Program-made: the position numbers and the translations under genes
The notes under the pieces: generated by a model
Databases searched by the model: none
Seen by the model: the letters and a program-made list of their open reading frames with translations, nothing else
What the model was told of the DNA's origin: nothing
Shown: piece after piece, positions 47,933 through 56,915 of the stretch
Position numbering within the stretch: position 1 is the first letter of the stretch
Layout: the number at the start of each line of letters is the position of its first letter
Assembly: GCF_011758745.1 (NCBI RefSeq)
Contig: NZ_JAANOV010000001.1
Coordinates: 3,906,001-3,970,000, forward strand
Direction of reading: 5' to 3'
DNA length: 64,000 bases
Origin: Amycolatopsis granulosa
GTDB lineage: Bacteria > Actinomycetota > Actinomycetes > Mycobacteriales > Pseudonocardiaceae

Positions 47933-49219
47933 GTGAGTGTCGAGGCCGGTGCGCGGCGCGGTAAGAAGCGAAATCTGCTGAAGTCCGTGGTCGTGGACGT
48001 GCGGCCGCTGCGCACGCCCGGCTTCCGGCGCCTGTTCACCGGTACCGCGATCACCGCGATCGGCAGTCAGCTGACCACGGTCGCGGTGCCGAAGCAGGTC
48101 TTCGACCTCACCGGGTCGTCCGGGTACGTGGGTCTCACCGGCATCGTCGCGCTCGTCCCGCTGCTCGTCTTCGGGCTGTGGGGTGGTGCGATCGCCGACA
48201 CGGTGGACCGCCGGAAGCTGCTCGTCTTCGGCAACGCCGGTATCGCCGTCGTGTCGGCCCTGTTGTGGGCGCAGGCGTTCTTCGGCGTCGGCTCGGTGTG
48301 GCTGGTGTTCGTGCTGCTCGCTTGCAACCAGGCGTTCTTCGCGATCAACATGCCGACCCGCAGCGCGATCGTCGCCCGGCTGATCGAACCCGAGCTGCTC
48401 CCGGCGGCGGCCGCGTTGTCCGGCACCGTGAACACCTTCGGCATGGTGTTCGGGCCGATGGCCGCCGGCGCGCTGATGCCGGTGCTCGGTCTGCCGACCC
48501 TCTACCTCATCGACACCGTCGCCCTGGTCGTCGCGCTGTACGCGGTCTGGCGGCTGCCCGCACTGCCGCCGCTGTCCGGCACCGCGCGGGCCGCCGGGCT
48601 GCGCGACGTGCTGGACGGTTTCCGCTACATGGGCACCCAGAAGGTGCTGCTCGCCTCGTTCGTGGTGGACATCATCGCGATGGTCGCCGGCATGCCGCGG
48701 GCGCTGTTCCCGGAGATGGCCGAGCGGACCTTCGGCGACCCGCCCGGCGGCGGCCTCGCCCTGGGCTGGCTCTACGCCGCGATCCCGATCGGCTCGATGG
48801 TCATCGGGTTGTTCTCCGGCTGGCTCGGCCGGGTGCGGCGGCAGGGGGTCGCGGTGACGATCGCGATCTGCGCGTGGGGCGCGTCGGTGATCGGGTTCGG
48901 GCTGTCGCACTCGCTGTGGCTGGCGATCGTGTTCCTGTGCCTGGCCGGGGCCGCGGACATGGTCAGCGCGATCTACCGCCAGGCGATCCTGGTGATGGCC
49001 GCGACCGACGAGATGCGCGGCCGCATGCAGGGCGCGTTCACGGTGGTCGTCGCGGGGGGCCCGCGGCTGGCCGACCTCACCCACGGCTGGACCGCCGCCG
49101 CGGTGGGCACAGCGGCCGCGGCGACCGGGGGCGGGATGCTGGTGATCGTGTTCATCGCGATCGCCGTCGCGCTGCTGCCGGCGTTCTGGCGCTACCGCGC
49201 GGCCGCGGTCGCCGGCTAG
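47933..49219 (+). CDS. MFS transporter (MFS_3/EntS-like)
   Basis: 428 residues with about 12 hydrophobic helices, starting at GTG 47933. The carrier begins VRPLRTPGFRRLFTGTAITA, and the loop-2/3 signature is LWGGAIADTVDRRKLLVFGN; NQAFFAINMPTRSAIVARL matches the enterobactin exporter-like group, as for the carrier at 30461. No adjacent regulator on the same strand; substrate unknown. Confidence 0.9.
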   Translation: MSVEAGARRGKKRNLLKSVVVDVRPLRTPGFRRLFTGTAITAIGSQLTTVAVPKQVFDLTGSSGYVGLTGIVALVPLLVFGLWGGAIADTVDRRKLLVFGNAGIAVVSALLWAQAFFGVGSVWLVFVLLACNQAFFAINMPTRSAIVARLIEPELLPAAAALSGTVNTFGMVFGPMAAGALMPVLGLPTLYLIDTVALVVALYAVWRLPALPPLSGTARAAGLRDVLDGFRYMGTQKVLLASFVVDIIAMVAGMPRALFPEMAERTFGDPPGGGLALGWLYAAIPIGSMVIGLFSGWLGRVRRQGVAVTIAICAWGASVIGFGLSHSLWLAIVFLCLAGAADMVSAIYRQAILVMAATDEMRGRMQGAFTVVVAGGPRLADLTHGWTAAAVGTAAAATGGGMLVIVFIAIAVALLPAFWRYRAAAVAG

Positions 49220-49222
49220 CGA

Positions 49223-49705
49223 TCAGCCGTCGCGGAACGCCTCGGCGCCGGCTCGCGCGCGGTGCGGTTCGAGGGTCTCGCGCTGGTGGGCAGCCCGCTC
49301 GATCAGCTCGTCGAAGTCGACGCCCGGTACCCGGTCGGAGAGGTCGGCCTGGTCCCGCAGCGTCGTCCACAGCTGCTTCTTCCCGTCGATGCCCATCGCG
49401 AGCACTTCCAGCTCCAGGAACCGGCTCAGCGGTGAGTACGACAGCAGCCGGCCGTTCGGTTTGAGCCGCGCGATGCGTTCGGCACCGAACACGGCCGCCG
49501 TCTTGAGCGGGTTCTGCCGGACGCCCAGGTGGTCCATGATGGACCGGAACGTGTCGACGTCCTCCGCGATCCCGGTCGCCACGCGGGACAGTGCCTCGCC
49601 CGCATCCGTGGCGCGGTTGTTGCCCGCGGCGCGGCGGGCCAGTTCGCGCCAGCCCACGCCGAGCGCGAGCTGGTCGTTGAGGTAGATCGCCAGGTAGCCG
49701 TCCAT
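49223..49705 (-). CDS. conserved hypothetical helical protein
   Basis: 160 residues from ATG 49705 (MDGYLAIYLNDQLALGVGWR). The product is almost entirely helical, with EALSRVATGIAEDVDTFRSI, GVRQNPLKTAAVFGAERIAR, the conserved LKPNGRLLSYSPLSRFLELE, and GIDGKKQLWTTLRDQADL. The pattern looks like a ferritin-like four-helix bundle protein widespread in actinomycetes, but I see no complete metal-ligand set. It ends four bases after the MFS stop, convergently. Function unknown. Confidence 0.8.
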   Translation of the reverse strand: MDGYLAIYLNDQLALGVGWRELARRAAGNNRATDAGEALSRVATGIAEDVDTFRSIMDHLGVRQNPLKTAAVFGAERIARLKPNGRLLSYSPLSRFLELEVLAMGIDGKKQLWTTLRDQADLSDRVPGVDFDELIERAAHQRETLEPHRARAGAEAFRDG

Positions 49706-49745
49706 CGGCGGCGGATACCCGCCGCCGCTGGGATCACGCATGCGA

Positions 49746-50222
49746 TCACTTCGCGCGCCCGCGCTTGAGCGTCCGCCGGATCTCCTCGGACGCCGCGCGG
49801 TATGCCGGTGCGGCGCGGGCGAAGTAGTCGAACAGGACGTCCTGCTCTTCCGGCGAGTACTGCGCGATCACCTCGGCGATGTGGCGCCGGGCCGGGCCGA
49901 CGATCTCCGCGACGCCGGCCAGCGCGTCCGCGACCGGCTCCACGACGACCTTGCGGCGGTCGGCCGGGTCCGCGGCGCGGCGCACGTACCCGGCGCGTTC
50001 GAGCCGGTCGATCAGCCGCGTGGTCGCGCCGGTGGTGAGCCCGGTGCGGGCGGACAGCTCGCCGGAGGTCAGCGCTCCCTCGAGGTCGAGCAGGCTGAGC
50101 GCGTACCACTCGGTGGCGTGCAGGCCGGCCGCCTCGGCGCCGGCCAGCCCGTGCAGGCCGACGGCGTCGAGGTAGCGGCGGAAGACCACGCGCCGTTCGT
50201 GCTGACTTGCCACGGTGACCAT
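49746..50222 (-). CDS. MarR family transcriptional regulator
   Basis: 158 residues from ATG 50222 (MVTVASQHERRVVFRRYLDA). The recognition region is GELSARTGLTTGATTRLIDR and the wing RRAADPADRRKVVVEPV. It is divergent from the SnoaL-like/SDR operon, and the gap contains a strong palindrome, so it most likely represses that operon and itself. A 34-codon upstream extension would run through the operator and is rejected. Confidence 0.88.
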   Translation of the reverse strand: MVTVASQHERRVVFRRYLDAVGLHGLAGAEAAGLHATEWYALSLLDLEGALTSGELSARTGLTTGATTRLIDRLERAGYVRRAADPADRRKVVVEPVADALAGVAEIVGPARRHIAEVIAQYSPEEQDVLFDYFARAAPAYRAASEEIRRTLKRGRAK

Positions 50223-50233
50223 CCTCTGCCTAT

Positions 50234-50253
50234 TATCTGCATATGTGCAGATA
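50234..50253. promoter_or_regulatory. palindromic MarR operator
   Basis: TATCTGCA (50234-50241) and TGCAGATA (50246-50253) are perfect inverted 8-bp arms around TATG. It begins 12 bases before the MarR start codon and 40 bases before the divergent gene, an ideal site for the MarR dimer. Confidence 0.7.
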
Positions 50254-50292
50254 CTGCACTGACCAAGACAAGTGTAGCGGACAGGAGAGACC

Positions 50293-50739
50293 ATGATCGA
50301 CACCGAGCGGACCGCCTCCGTCACCGCCGTCCTCGACTCGCTCGCGGAAGCGTGGGCCCGCGGCGACGCGGACTCCTACGGTGCGCACTTCACCGAGGAC
50401 GCCACCTACATCACCTTCGTCGGCACCCGCTACCAGGGCCGGCAGGACATCGCGGACAGCCACCGCAGCCTGTTCGCCAAGTTCCTCAAGGGCACCCGGC
50501 TGGCGCACGAGGTGCTCGACGTGCGTTTCCTCGGCCCGGACGCGGCGGTCCTCACCAGCCGCGGCGACACCGTGAAGGGCAAGCAGCCCAAGGCGCTGAC
50601 CAAGGTGCAGACCTACACCCTCGTGCGCCAGGACGGCCGCTGGCTCGTCGCCGCGTTCCACAACACGCAGCGCAAGTCGCTGATGGAACGCATTTCGTTC
50701 GCCTTCGCGCCGGACACCCGCCCGAAGGCCGCCCGGTGA
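50293..50739 (+). CDS. SgcJ/EcaC-type SnoaL-like protein
   Basis: 148 residues, ACAGGAGAG before the ATG. The NTF2/SnoaL cone fold is suggested by AVLDSLAEAWARGDADSYGA followed by HFTEDATYITFVGTRYQGRQ and the C-terminal QDGRWLVAAFHNTQRKSLME. Such proteins are named oxidoreductases in databases but their chemistry is mostly unknown. It overlaps the downstream SDR gene by four bases and both are probably controlled by the divergent MarR protein. Confidence 0.85.
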   Translation: MIDTERTASVTAVLDSLAEAWARGDADSYGAHFTEDATYITFVGTRYQGRQDIADSHRSLFAKFLKGTRLAHEVLDVRFLGPDAAVLTSRGDTVKGKQPKALTKVQTYTLVRQDGRWLVAAFHNTQRKSLMERISFAFAPDTRPKAAR

Positions 50740-51461
50740 GGGCGCTGGTCACCGGGGCGAGCGCCGGGATCGGCCGGGCGTTCGCGACCGCACTGGCCGC
50801 GGCGGGCTACACCGTGACGGCCGTGGCCCGCCGCGAAGACCCGCTCACCGGATTGCTCGCGGAGCTGGGGCCGGGGCACGACCACCTGGCCGCGGACCTC
50901 GCCACCCCCGAGGGTGTGCGCGCCACCGCCGGCCTGCTCGCCGGCGGCGGCTACGCGGTGCTGGTCAACAACGCGGGCGCCGCGGTGCACGGCGACTTCG
51001 CGGCTACGCCACTGGACCACTCGCTCGCCCAGCTCGACCTCAACTGCCGCGCGGTGGTGGCGCTGGCGCACGCCTTCCTCGGCGCCGCCGAGCCGGGTGC
51101 CGCGCTGGTGAACGTCTCCTCGACGCTGGGGCACACGCCGAAACCCGGCCTGGGCGTCTACAGCGCCACGAAGGCGTTCGTCACGGCGTTGTCGGAAACG
51201 TTGTGGCACGAGCAGAAGATCCGCGGCGTACATGTGATGGCACTGTGCCCGGGGGTCACCACGACCGCGTCCCAGGACGCGGCCGACGTGCCGGCCTGGC
51301 TGGTGCAGACCCCGGAGGAGGTCGTGCGCCGCGCCATGTCCGCACTGGCCGAGCGCGGGGGCCCGGTCGTGGTCCCCGGCCGCGGCAACGCGGTGCTGAC
51401 CGGGGTCGCGCGGCTGCTGCCCAGGAGGACGGTGCTGTCCCTGCTCGGCTCGGACCGCTAG
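50736..51461 (+). CDS. short-chain dehydrogenase/reductase
   Basis: 241 residues from GTG 50736. Cofactor motif TGASAGIGRAF at the N-terminus, NNAG near residue 78, catalytic Ser in LVNVSSTLGH and the YSATK pair near 142. It is a classical SDR, using NAD(P)H on an unknown substrate. Overlaps the SnoaL-like gene (GTGA) and abuts the convergent MBL gene with no spacing. Confidence 0.92.
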   Translation: MRALVTGASAGIGRAFATALAAAGYTVTAVARREDPLTGLLAELGPGHDHLAADLATPEGVRATAGLLAGGGYAVLVNNAGAAVHGDFAATPLDHSLAQLDLNCRAVVALAHAFLGAAEPGAALVNVSSTLGHTPKPGLGVYSATKAFVTALSETLWHEQKIRGVHVMALCPGVTTTASQDAADVPAWLVQTPEEVVRRAMSALAERGGPVVVPGRGNAVLTGVARLLPRRTVLSLLGSDR

Positions 51462-52292
51462 CTACCGTCCGCTCACGACGTCGTCCAGGAACCAGGGATC
51501 GTGTGCGGACAGCACGCTGACCTCGTCCCCGTGGTCGCGCACCAGTTCGCGCAGCCGCTGGTGGTTGCCCCGCCGCGCACCCGGCACGGTCTCCACCTTG
51601 GACTCGAACCACGCGAGGCCCGGCGTGACGTGCGGGCGCACCGGGTCGATCTGGCCGTGGTGGAAGAACGCGTCGCCCGCGTGCAGCAGCCAGCCCTCGC
51701 CGGTGTCCACCGCGACGCCGGCGTGCCCGCGGGTGTGCCCACCCAGTGGCACCAGCAGGATTTCCGGCGGCAGCCCGTCGAGCTGGCGCACGGCGTCGAA
51801 CCCGAACCACTTCTCGCCGGTGTCCGGGTAGCTGCTCCACTGTGGACCGTGCGCGAAGTGCTGGGGCTTGTAGCGCGAGCGTTCCCGCGCGTCGCGGGGG
51901 GACCGGAGCGCCCGCAGCTCTTCGGCGTGGACGTGCACGGTGGCGTGCGGGAAGTCGACCAGTCCGCCGGCGTGGTCGAGGTCGAGGTGGGTCAGCACGA
52001 TGTGCCGGACGTCGGTGAGCGCGTACCCCAGGCGGCGCACCTGCTCGGCCGCGGTCTCGGCGACCGAGGTCCGGACGCCGACCATCCGCACGAACCGTGC
52101 GCCCAGCCACTCGTCCGCGCGCGTGACCGCCGGGGAGCCCAGTCCGGTCTCGATCAGGACCAGCTCGCTCGCGGTCTCGACGAGCAGGCAGTGGCAGACC
52201 AGCTCGGCGCGGTGCCAGAACCCGCCGCGGCCGTCGATCAGCCGTCCGCCGAGCGGTCGCATCGTGCCGCAGTTGAGGTGGTGGACCTTCAT
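51462..52292 (-). CDS. MBL-fold metallo-hydrolase (lactonase-like)
   Basis: 276 residues from ATG 52292 (MKVHHLNCGTMRPLGGRLID). The dimetal motif is LTHLDLDHAGGLVDF, followed by PLGGHTRGHAGVAVD, LLHAGDAFFHH and the final histidine in SAHDPWFLDD. The layout resembles AHL-lactonase-like members of the fold. Its start overlaps the stop of the TetR gene by four bases, so the TetR protein probably regulates it. Substrate unknown. Confidence 0.9.
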   Translation of the reverse strand: MKVHHLNCGTMRPLGGRLIDGRGGFWHRAELVCHCLLVETASELVLIETGLGSPAVTRADEWLGARFVRMVGVRTSVAETAAEQVRRLGYALTDVRHIVLTHLDLDHAGGLVDFPHATVHVHAEELRALRSPRDARERSRYKPQHFAHGPQWSSYPDTGEKWFGFDAVRQLDGLPPEILLVPLGGHTRGHAGVAVDTGEGWLLHAGDAFFHHGQIDPVRPHVTPGLAWFESKVETVPGARRGNHQRLRELVRDHGDEVSVLSAHDPWFLDDVVSGR

Positions 52293-52864
52293 GCCAGCTC
52301 CCGTTCGAAGGTGTGGCGCAGGTGCTCGCCGACGGCGTGCAGCGGCGCGAGATCGTGCTGGGTCCTGGCCAGGAGCAGGGCGCCTTCGATGGCGCTGAGC
52401 GCGATCGTGCTCAGTGTGGCCGCCCGCGCGGCGTCGAGACCTTGACCGGTGAGGTAGCCGGTGATGACGGCGTGCCACGAGCGGTACCCGCCGGTGCACG
52501 CCTGGCGGATCGTCTCGCTGTCCCCGGCGTCCAGCGCGACGGTCGCGATCGGACAACCGCTGCGGTAGCCGGTCCCGGCGAGGTTGCGGCCCAGCGCATC
52601 GATCACGCCGGTGATGGCGGTGCCGGCATCCGGGGCGGCGGTGAGCACCTCCCGCAGCAGGTCCGCCATCGCCTCCCCGGAGAACGCGATCGCCTCCGCG
52701 GCGAGCTGCTCCTTGCCGCCGGGGAAGTGGAAGTACAGCGAGCCCTTGGGTGCGCCGCCGGCGGTGACCAGCTGGTTCAGCCCGGTCGCGTGGTAGCCCT
52801 GCGAGCGGAACAGCTCGGCGGCGGAGGCGACCATGCGCCGGCGGGTGTCGGTTCTGCGGACCAT
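52289..52864 (-). CDS. TetR family transcriptional regulator
   Basis: 191 residues from ATG 52864 (MVRRTDTRRRMVASAAELFR). The helix-turn-helix is ATGLNQLVTAGGAPKGSLYF, typical of the AcrR/QacR-like YxxF type with KEQLAAEAI following. C-terminal TetR_C-like domain with a cysteine pair (SGCPIATVAL and RQACTGGYRSW). First gene of an operon with the MBL hydrolase; a palindromic site lies upstream. Confidence 0.9.
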   Translation of the reverse strand: MVRRTDTRRRMVASAAELFRSQGYHATGLNQLVTAGGAPKGSLYFHFPGGKEQLAAEAIAFSGEAMADLLREVLTAAPDAGTAITGVIDALGRNLAGTGYRSGCPIATVALDAGDSETIRQACTGGYRSWHAVITGYLTGQGLDAARAATLSTIALSAIEGALLLARTQHDLAPLHAVGEHLRHTFERELA

Positions 52865-52881
52865 GCCGGTCACCCTAACCA

Positions 52882-52903
52882 AACTATGACGACCGGTCTA
52901 GTT
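52882..52903. promoter_or_regulatory. inverted repeat upstream of the TetR-MBL operon
   Basis: AACTA (52882-52886) and TAGTT (52899-52903) flank 12 bases that contain the 8-bp palindrome GACCGGTC (52891-52898). The element lies 17 bases before the TetR start and is a likely autoregulatory operator; the palindrome is off-centre, so the exact half-sites are uncertain. Confidence 0.45.
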
Positions 52904-52958
52904 AGTGCGCTCGGTCACCCTGGACCGAGGCGCGGCGCGCCGCGGCTATCTTCGGGGC

Positions 52959-53867
52959 ATGGCCAACCCCACCGGACAGCAGTTCGAGATCACCCGCGGC
53001 AACGCGCGCGCCGTCGTCACCGAGATCGGTGCGGGCTTGCGGGCGTTCGAGATCAGCGGTGTGCCCTACCTGGAGACCTTCGCCGAGGACGCCGCGCCGC
53101 CGAAGGGTGCGGGGCAGATCCTGCTGCCGTGGCCCAACCGGACCAAGGGTGCGGAGTGGACCTACCACGGGGAGCCCCAGCGGCTCGAGGTCACCGAGGA
53201 GGCCCGCGGCAACGCGATCCACGGCCTGACCCGGCACCGGCCGTGGACGCTCGTCGAGCACGCCGAATCGTCGATCACCCTCGAGATCGAGGTGCCGCGA
53301 CAGCCGGGCTGGCCGGTCCCGCTGCGGGCCCGGATCACCTACGACCTCGCGCCGCGCGAGCTGACCGTCACCCACGAGATCCGCAACGAGGGCTCCTCGG
53401 CCATCGGGGTCGGCGTGGGTGCCCACCCGTACTTCCGCATCGGGGACGTCCCGACCGACGAGCTGACGCTGACCCTGCCGGCGACCCGCGTGCGCCCGTA
53501 CGTCGCCGACCAGCAGCTGCCCTACGGCGACGAGCGGGACACCGCGGGCACCGAGTACGACTTCCAGGAGGGGCGCCTGCTCGCCGAGGTCGACCTGGAC
53601 ACCGCGTTCGGCGGTCTCGTCGCCGGCGAGGACGGCCGGTTCCACCACGTCCTGTCGCACGGCGACCGCAGCGTCGAGGTGTGGGCCGGCCCGGACTTCC
53701 GGTGGGTGCAGGTCTTCACCCCCGCCGACCTGACCGGCCGCGGCCGCGCCGTCGCGATCGAGCCGATGACCTGCCCGGCCGACGCGCTCAACTCCGGCAC
53801 CGACCTGGTCGAGCTGGCGGCGGACGGCTCCTGGACCGGCAGCTGGGGCGTCCGCGTCCATGGCTGA
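52959..53867 (+). CDS. aldose 1-epimerase family protein
   Basis: 302 residues from ATG 52959 (MANPTGQQFEITRGNARAVV). The galactose mutarotase fold is indicated by LLPWPNRTKGAEWTYHGEPQ, the catalytic histidines in GNAIHGLTRHRPW and GVGAHPYFRIG, and the glutamate in AIEPMTCPADALNSG. It interconverts sugar anomers. Overlaps the following GNAT gene by eight bases. An 18-codon extension upstream is open but carries no similarity. Confidence 0.92.
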   Translation: MANPTGQQFEITRGNARAVVTEIGAGLRAFEISGVPYLETFAEDAAPPKGAGQILLPWPNRTKGAEWTYHGEPQRLEVTEEARGNAIHGLTRHRPWTLVEHAESSITLEIEVPRQPGWPVPLRARITYDLAPRELTVTHEIRNEGSSAIGVGVGAHPYFRIGDVPTDELTLTLPATRVRPYVADQQLPYGDERDTAGTEYDFQEGRLLAEVDLDTAFGGLVAGEDGRFHHVLSHGDRSVEVWAGPDFRWVQVFTPADLTGRGRAVAIEPMTCPADALNSGTDLVELAADGSWTGSWGVRVHG

Positions 53868-54324
53868 CCCGGTCCGGCTCGGCGAGGCGGACGCGGGCGA
53901 GCTGCTGACCTTGCAGCGGGCGGCGTTCGTCACCGAGGCGCAGGCACACGGCGACCCCGCCCTGCCACCGCTGCGCGAGACGCTCGACGAGCTCGTCGCC
54001 GTGCTGCGCGATCCGGACGTCCGCACCTGGGGCGTGCGGGAGGCCGGACGGCTGGTGTCGAGCGTGCGGATCCGGGTGCGTGGTGAGACGGCGGAGGTCG
54101 GCCGGCTCGTGGTCGCCCCGGACCGGCAGGGGCAGGGCCTCGGTTCCGACCTGATGCGGGTGGCCGAGCAACGGCTGCCGCCCGGGGTGCGCGTGCTGCG
54201 GTTGGTCACCGGCGAGCGCAGCGCGGGACCGCTGCGCTTGTACACCCGGCTCGGCTACGTCGAAACCGCCCGGACCCCGGAAGGGGACTACCACCTCGTG
54301 CACCTGGAGAAGCACATTCCGTGA
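53860..54324 (+). CDS. GNAT family N-acetyltransferase
   Basis: 154 residues. The acetyl-CoA-binding motif A is VGRLVVAPDRQGQGLGSDLM near residue 76, and motif B follows as RLVTGERSAGPLRLYTRLGY. Substrate unknown; cotranscribed with the epimerase gene by overlap. Confidence 0.9.
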   Translation: MADPVRLGEADAGELLTLQRAAFVTEAQAHGDPALPPLRETLDELVAVLRDPDVRTWGVREAGRLVSSVRIRVRGETAEVGRLVVAPDRQGQGLGSDLMRVAEQRLPPGVRVLRLVTGERSAGPLRLYTRLGYVETARTPEGDYHLVHLEKHIP

Positions 54325-54447
54325 CGCCTGGCCGGACGCCGGTGGCCTCGACCAGGGCGCCTTCGGCGCCGCTGATCCCGGAGCCGGGAACGCCGTGCGG
54401 CGAGCCGGACGGGTTTCCCGCGCGCCGGTCCGTTAGCTTGGCTCACC

Positions 54448-55659
54448 ATGGTGAAGGCGATTGTTGGCGGATACGTGGTGCCGGTCGAGGGCGACCCGAT
54501 CGACGGCGGCACGATCCTGATCGAGAACGGCAGGATCACCCAGGTCGGCGCGGACGCGGAGGTCGACGTCCCGGAGGACGCGGAGCTGATCGACGCCTCC
54601 GGCGCGTGGGTCCTGCCCGGGTTCGTCGACGCCCACACCCACCTCGGCGTGCACGAGGAGGGCGAGGGCTGGGCGGGCAACGACACCAACGAGATGACCG
54701 ACCCGAACGGCGCGCGCTTCCGGGCGATCGACGGCATCGACCCGTTCGAGATCGGTTTCGACGACGCCCTGTCCGGTGGCGTGACCAGCGTCGTGATCAA
54801 GCCCGGCTCCGGCAACCCGATCGGCGGGCAGACCGTCGCGGTGAAGACGTGGGGCCGTACGACGCTGGACATGGTGTTCGACGAGGCGGTCAGCGTGAAG
54901 AGCGCGCTCGGCGAGAACCCGAAGCGCGTGTACGGCGACAAGAACCAGACGCCCTCGACGCGACTCGGGGTCGCCGCGATCATCCGCGAGGCGTTCACGA
55001 AGGCACGCAACTACGCCGCCCAGCGTGACCACGCACGGGCCGAGGGCAAGCCGTTCGACGTCGACCTGACGCTGGAAACGCTCGTGAAGGTCCTCGACGG
55101 CGAGCTCTACTGGGACCAGCACACCCATCGCGCCGACGACATCGTGACCGCGATCCGGCTCGCCGAGGAGTTCGGTTACAAGCTGGTGGTCAACCACGGC
55201 ACCGAGGGGCACCTCATCGCGGACGTGCTCGCGGCGAAGGACGTGCCGGTCATCCTCGGGCCGCTGTTCACCACGCGGTCGAAGGTGGAGCTGCGGAACC
55301 GGACGCTGCGGTCGGCAGGCATCCTGGCGCGCGCCGGGGTGAAGATCGCGATCACCACGGACCACCCGGTGGTGCCGATCAACTTCCTCGTGTACCAGGC
55401 CGCGCTGGCGGTGAAGGACGGGCTGGAGCCGGAGGTGGCGCTGCGGGCGCTGACGGTGAACCCGGCGAGCATGTTGTCGCTGGACGACCGGATCGGCTCG
55501 CTCCGGCCCGGCCTGGACGCCGACATCGTGCTCTGGTCGGGCGACCCGCTGGACGTGATGAACCGCGCCATGCGGGTCTTCGTGCGCGGCCAGGAGGTCT
55601 ACCGCTTCGACGACGCCCGCGGCGAGGGCGTGGTAACCCCCCGCCGCTACGCGGAGTAA
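54448..55659 (+). CDS. amidohydrolase family protein (imidazolonepropionase/dihydroorotase-like)
   Basis: 403 residues. Metal-ligand motifs are VDAHTHLGVHE near residue 60, DQHTHRADDIV near 218, VVNHGTEGHLIADV near 240 and TTDHPVVPINFLV near 300, followed by the C-terminal cap strand with LRPGLDADIVLWSGDPLDVM. The mononuclear or binuclear metal centre hydrolyses amide or amine bonds in a ring or chain; the natural substrate is unknown. The 123 bases before it contain nothing recognised. Confidence 0.9.
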   Translation: MVKAIVGGYVVPVEGDPIDGGTILIENGRITQVGADAEVDVPEDAELIDASGAWVLPGFVDAHTHLGVHEEGEGWAGNDTNEMTDPNGARFRAIDGIDPFEIGFDDALSGGVTSVVIKPGSGNPIGGQTVAVKTWGRTTLDMVFDEAVSVKSALGENPKRVYGDKNQTPSTRLGVAAIIREAFTKARNYAAQRDHARAEGKPFDVDLTLETLVKVLDGELYWDQHTHRADDIVTAIRLAEEFGYKLVVNHGTEGHLIADVLAAKDVPVILGPLFTTRSKVELRNRTLRSAGILARAGVKIAITTDHPVVPINFLVYQAALAVKDGLEPEVALRALTVNPASMLSLDDRIGSLRPGLDADIVLWSGDPLDVMNRAMRVFVRGQEVYRFDDARGEGVVTPRRYAE

Positions 55660-55712
55660 CACCCGGTCCGGCGGGCGCGGGGCGAGGCGGCCCCGCCCCG
55701 CCGCGGGGCAGG

Positions 55713-56849
55713 TCAGGCCCGCTTCAGGTGGCGGGCGATGACCATGCGCTGGATCTGGTTCGTGCCCTCGAAGATCTGTGGCACCTTCGCCTCGCGCATG
55801 TACCGCTCCACCGGGAAGTCACGCGTGTAGCCTGCGCCGCCGAGGACCTGGACGGCGTCGGTGGTCACCTTCATCGCGGCGTCCGTCGCGATGAGCTTGG
55901 CCACCGAGGCGGCCCGGCCGAACGGCATGCCGCGGTCCCGGCGCCGGGCGGCGTCGAGGTACGTCGCGCGTGCCGAGTCGACCGCGGCGGCCATGTCGGC
56001 GAGCAGGAACTCGAGTCCCTGGAAGTCGATGATCGGCTTGCCGAACTGCGTGCGTCCCTTCGCGTACGCGACTGCCTCGTCGAGCGCCGCCTGCGCCAGA
56101 CCGACGGCGCACGCGGCGATCCCGAGCCGGCCGGAGTCCAAAGAGGACAAGGCGATGCGCATGCCGGCCCCGGCCGGTCCGATGAGCCGGTCCGCGTCCA
56201 CCCGGGCGTCGGAGAAGATCACCTGCGCGGTGGTCGACCCGGTCAGGCCCATCTTCCGCTCCGGTGGCGCCGCGGACAGCCCGGGCGTGCGGCCGTCCAC
56301 CAGCAGGCAGGAGATCTCGTCGTCGCCCGTGCGGACCATGGTCGTGTAGAAGTCCGCCTGCCCGCCGTGCGTGATCCACGCCTTGGTGCCGTTGACGACG
56401 TACGCGTCACCGTCCAGCCGGGCTCGCGTGGACAGCGACGCCGCGTCCGACCCGGCGTGCGACTCCGACAACGCGTACGCGCCCAGCAGCTGCCCCTCGA
56501 GCATGTCCGGCAGCCAGCGGTCGCGCTGCTCGTCCGTGCCGTGGTGGGCCAGCGCGTAGCAGGCCATGATGTGCGTCGACAGGCCGATGCCGATCGACAT
56601 CCACGCGCCCGCGATCTCCTCCAGGACCTGCAGGTACACCTCGTAGGGCACCTCGCCGCCGCCCCAGCGCTCGGAGTACGGCAGCCCGAGCAGGCCGGAC
56701 TTGCCGAGCAGCCGGAACTGCTCCCGCGGGAAGCGCTCGGCCTCCTCGTACTCGGCGGCGAGCGGCTTGAGCTCGTCCCGGGCCAGTTCCGTCGCCAGCG
56801 CGAGCAGGTCCGCGTACTCGCGGTCGGGGAGCAGGCGGTCGATCGGCAT
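55713..56849 (-). CDS. acyl-CoA dehydrogenase
   Basis: 378 residues from ATG 56849 (MPIDRLLPDREYADLLALAT). FAD/CoA motifs are YALSESHAGSDAASLSTRAR, WITHGGQADFYTTMV, and the C-terminal IFEGTNQIQRMVIARHL with the catalytic glutamate. Length and the DAVQVLGGAGYTRDFPVERY stretch are typical. It oxidises acyl-CoA esters; chain specificity unknown. It is divergent from a TetR gene that probably controls it. A related acyl-CoA dehydrogenase (fadE10) lies in the corresponding mycobacterial region. Confidence 0.94.
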   Translation of the reverse strand: MPIDRLLPDREYADLLALATELARDELKPLAAEYEEAERFPREQFRLLGKSGLLGLPYSERWGGGEVPYEVYLQVLEEIAGAWMSIGIGLSTHIMACYALAHHGTDEQRDRWLPDMLEGQLLGAYALSESHAGSDAASLSTRARLDGDAYVVNGTKAWITHGGQADFYTTMVRTGDDEISCLLVDGRTPGLSAAPPERKMGLTGSTTAQVIFSDARVDADRLIGPAGAGMRIALSSLDSGRLGIAACAVGLAQAALDEAVAYAKGRTQFGKPIIDFQGLEFLLADMAAAVDSARATYLDAARRRDRGMPFGRAASVAKLIATDAAMKVTTDAVQVLGGAGYTRDFPVERYMREAKVPQIFEGTNQIQRMVIARHLKRA

Positions 56850-56860
56850 CGTGCCTCCGG

Positions 56861-56898
56861 TGTACTCGAAGCAGTACTCTGTAATCGTCTCCAGTACA
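56861..56898. promoter_or_regulatory. inverted-repeat region between acyl-CoA dehydrogenase and tetR
   Basis: TGTACT (56861-56866) and AGTACA (56893-56898) are perfect inverted hexamers 26 bases apart, with further AGTACT (56873-56878) and CTGTA/TACAG half-sites between. The 66-base divergent gap thus carries several TGTACT-like half-sites, consistent with TetR binding. Confidence 0.45.
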
Positions 56899-56915
56899 GC
56901 ACATACGGTGGTTCC

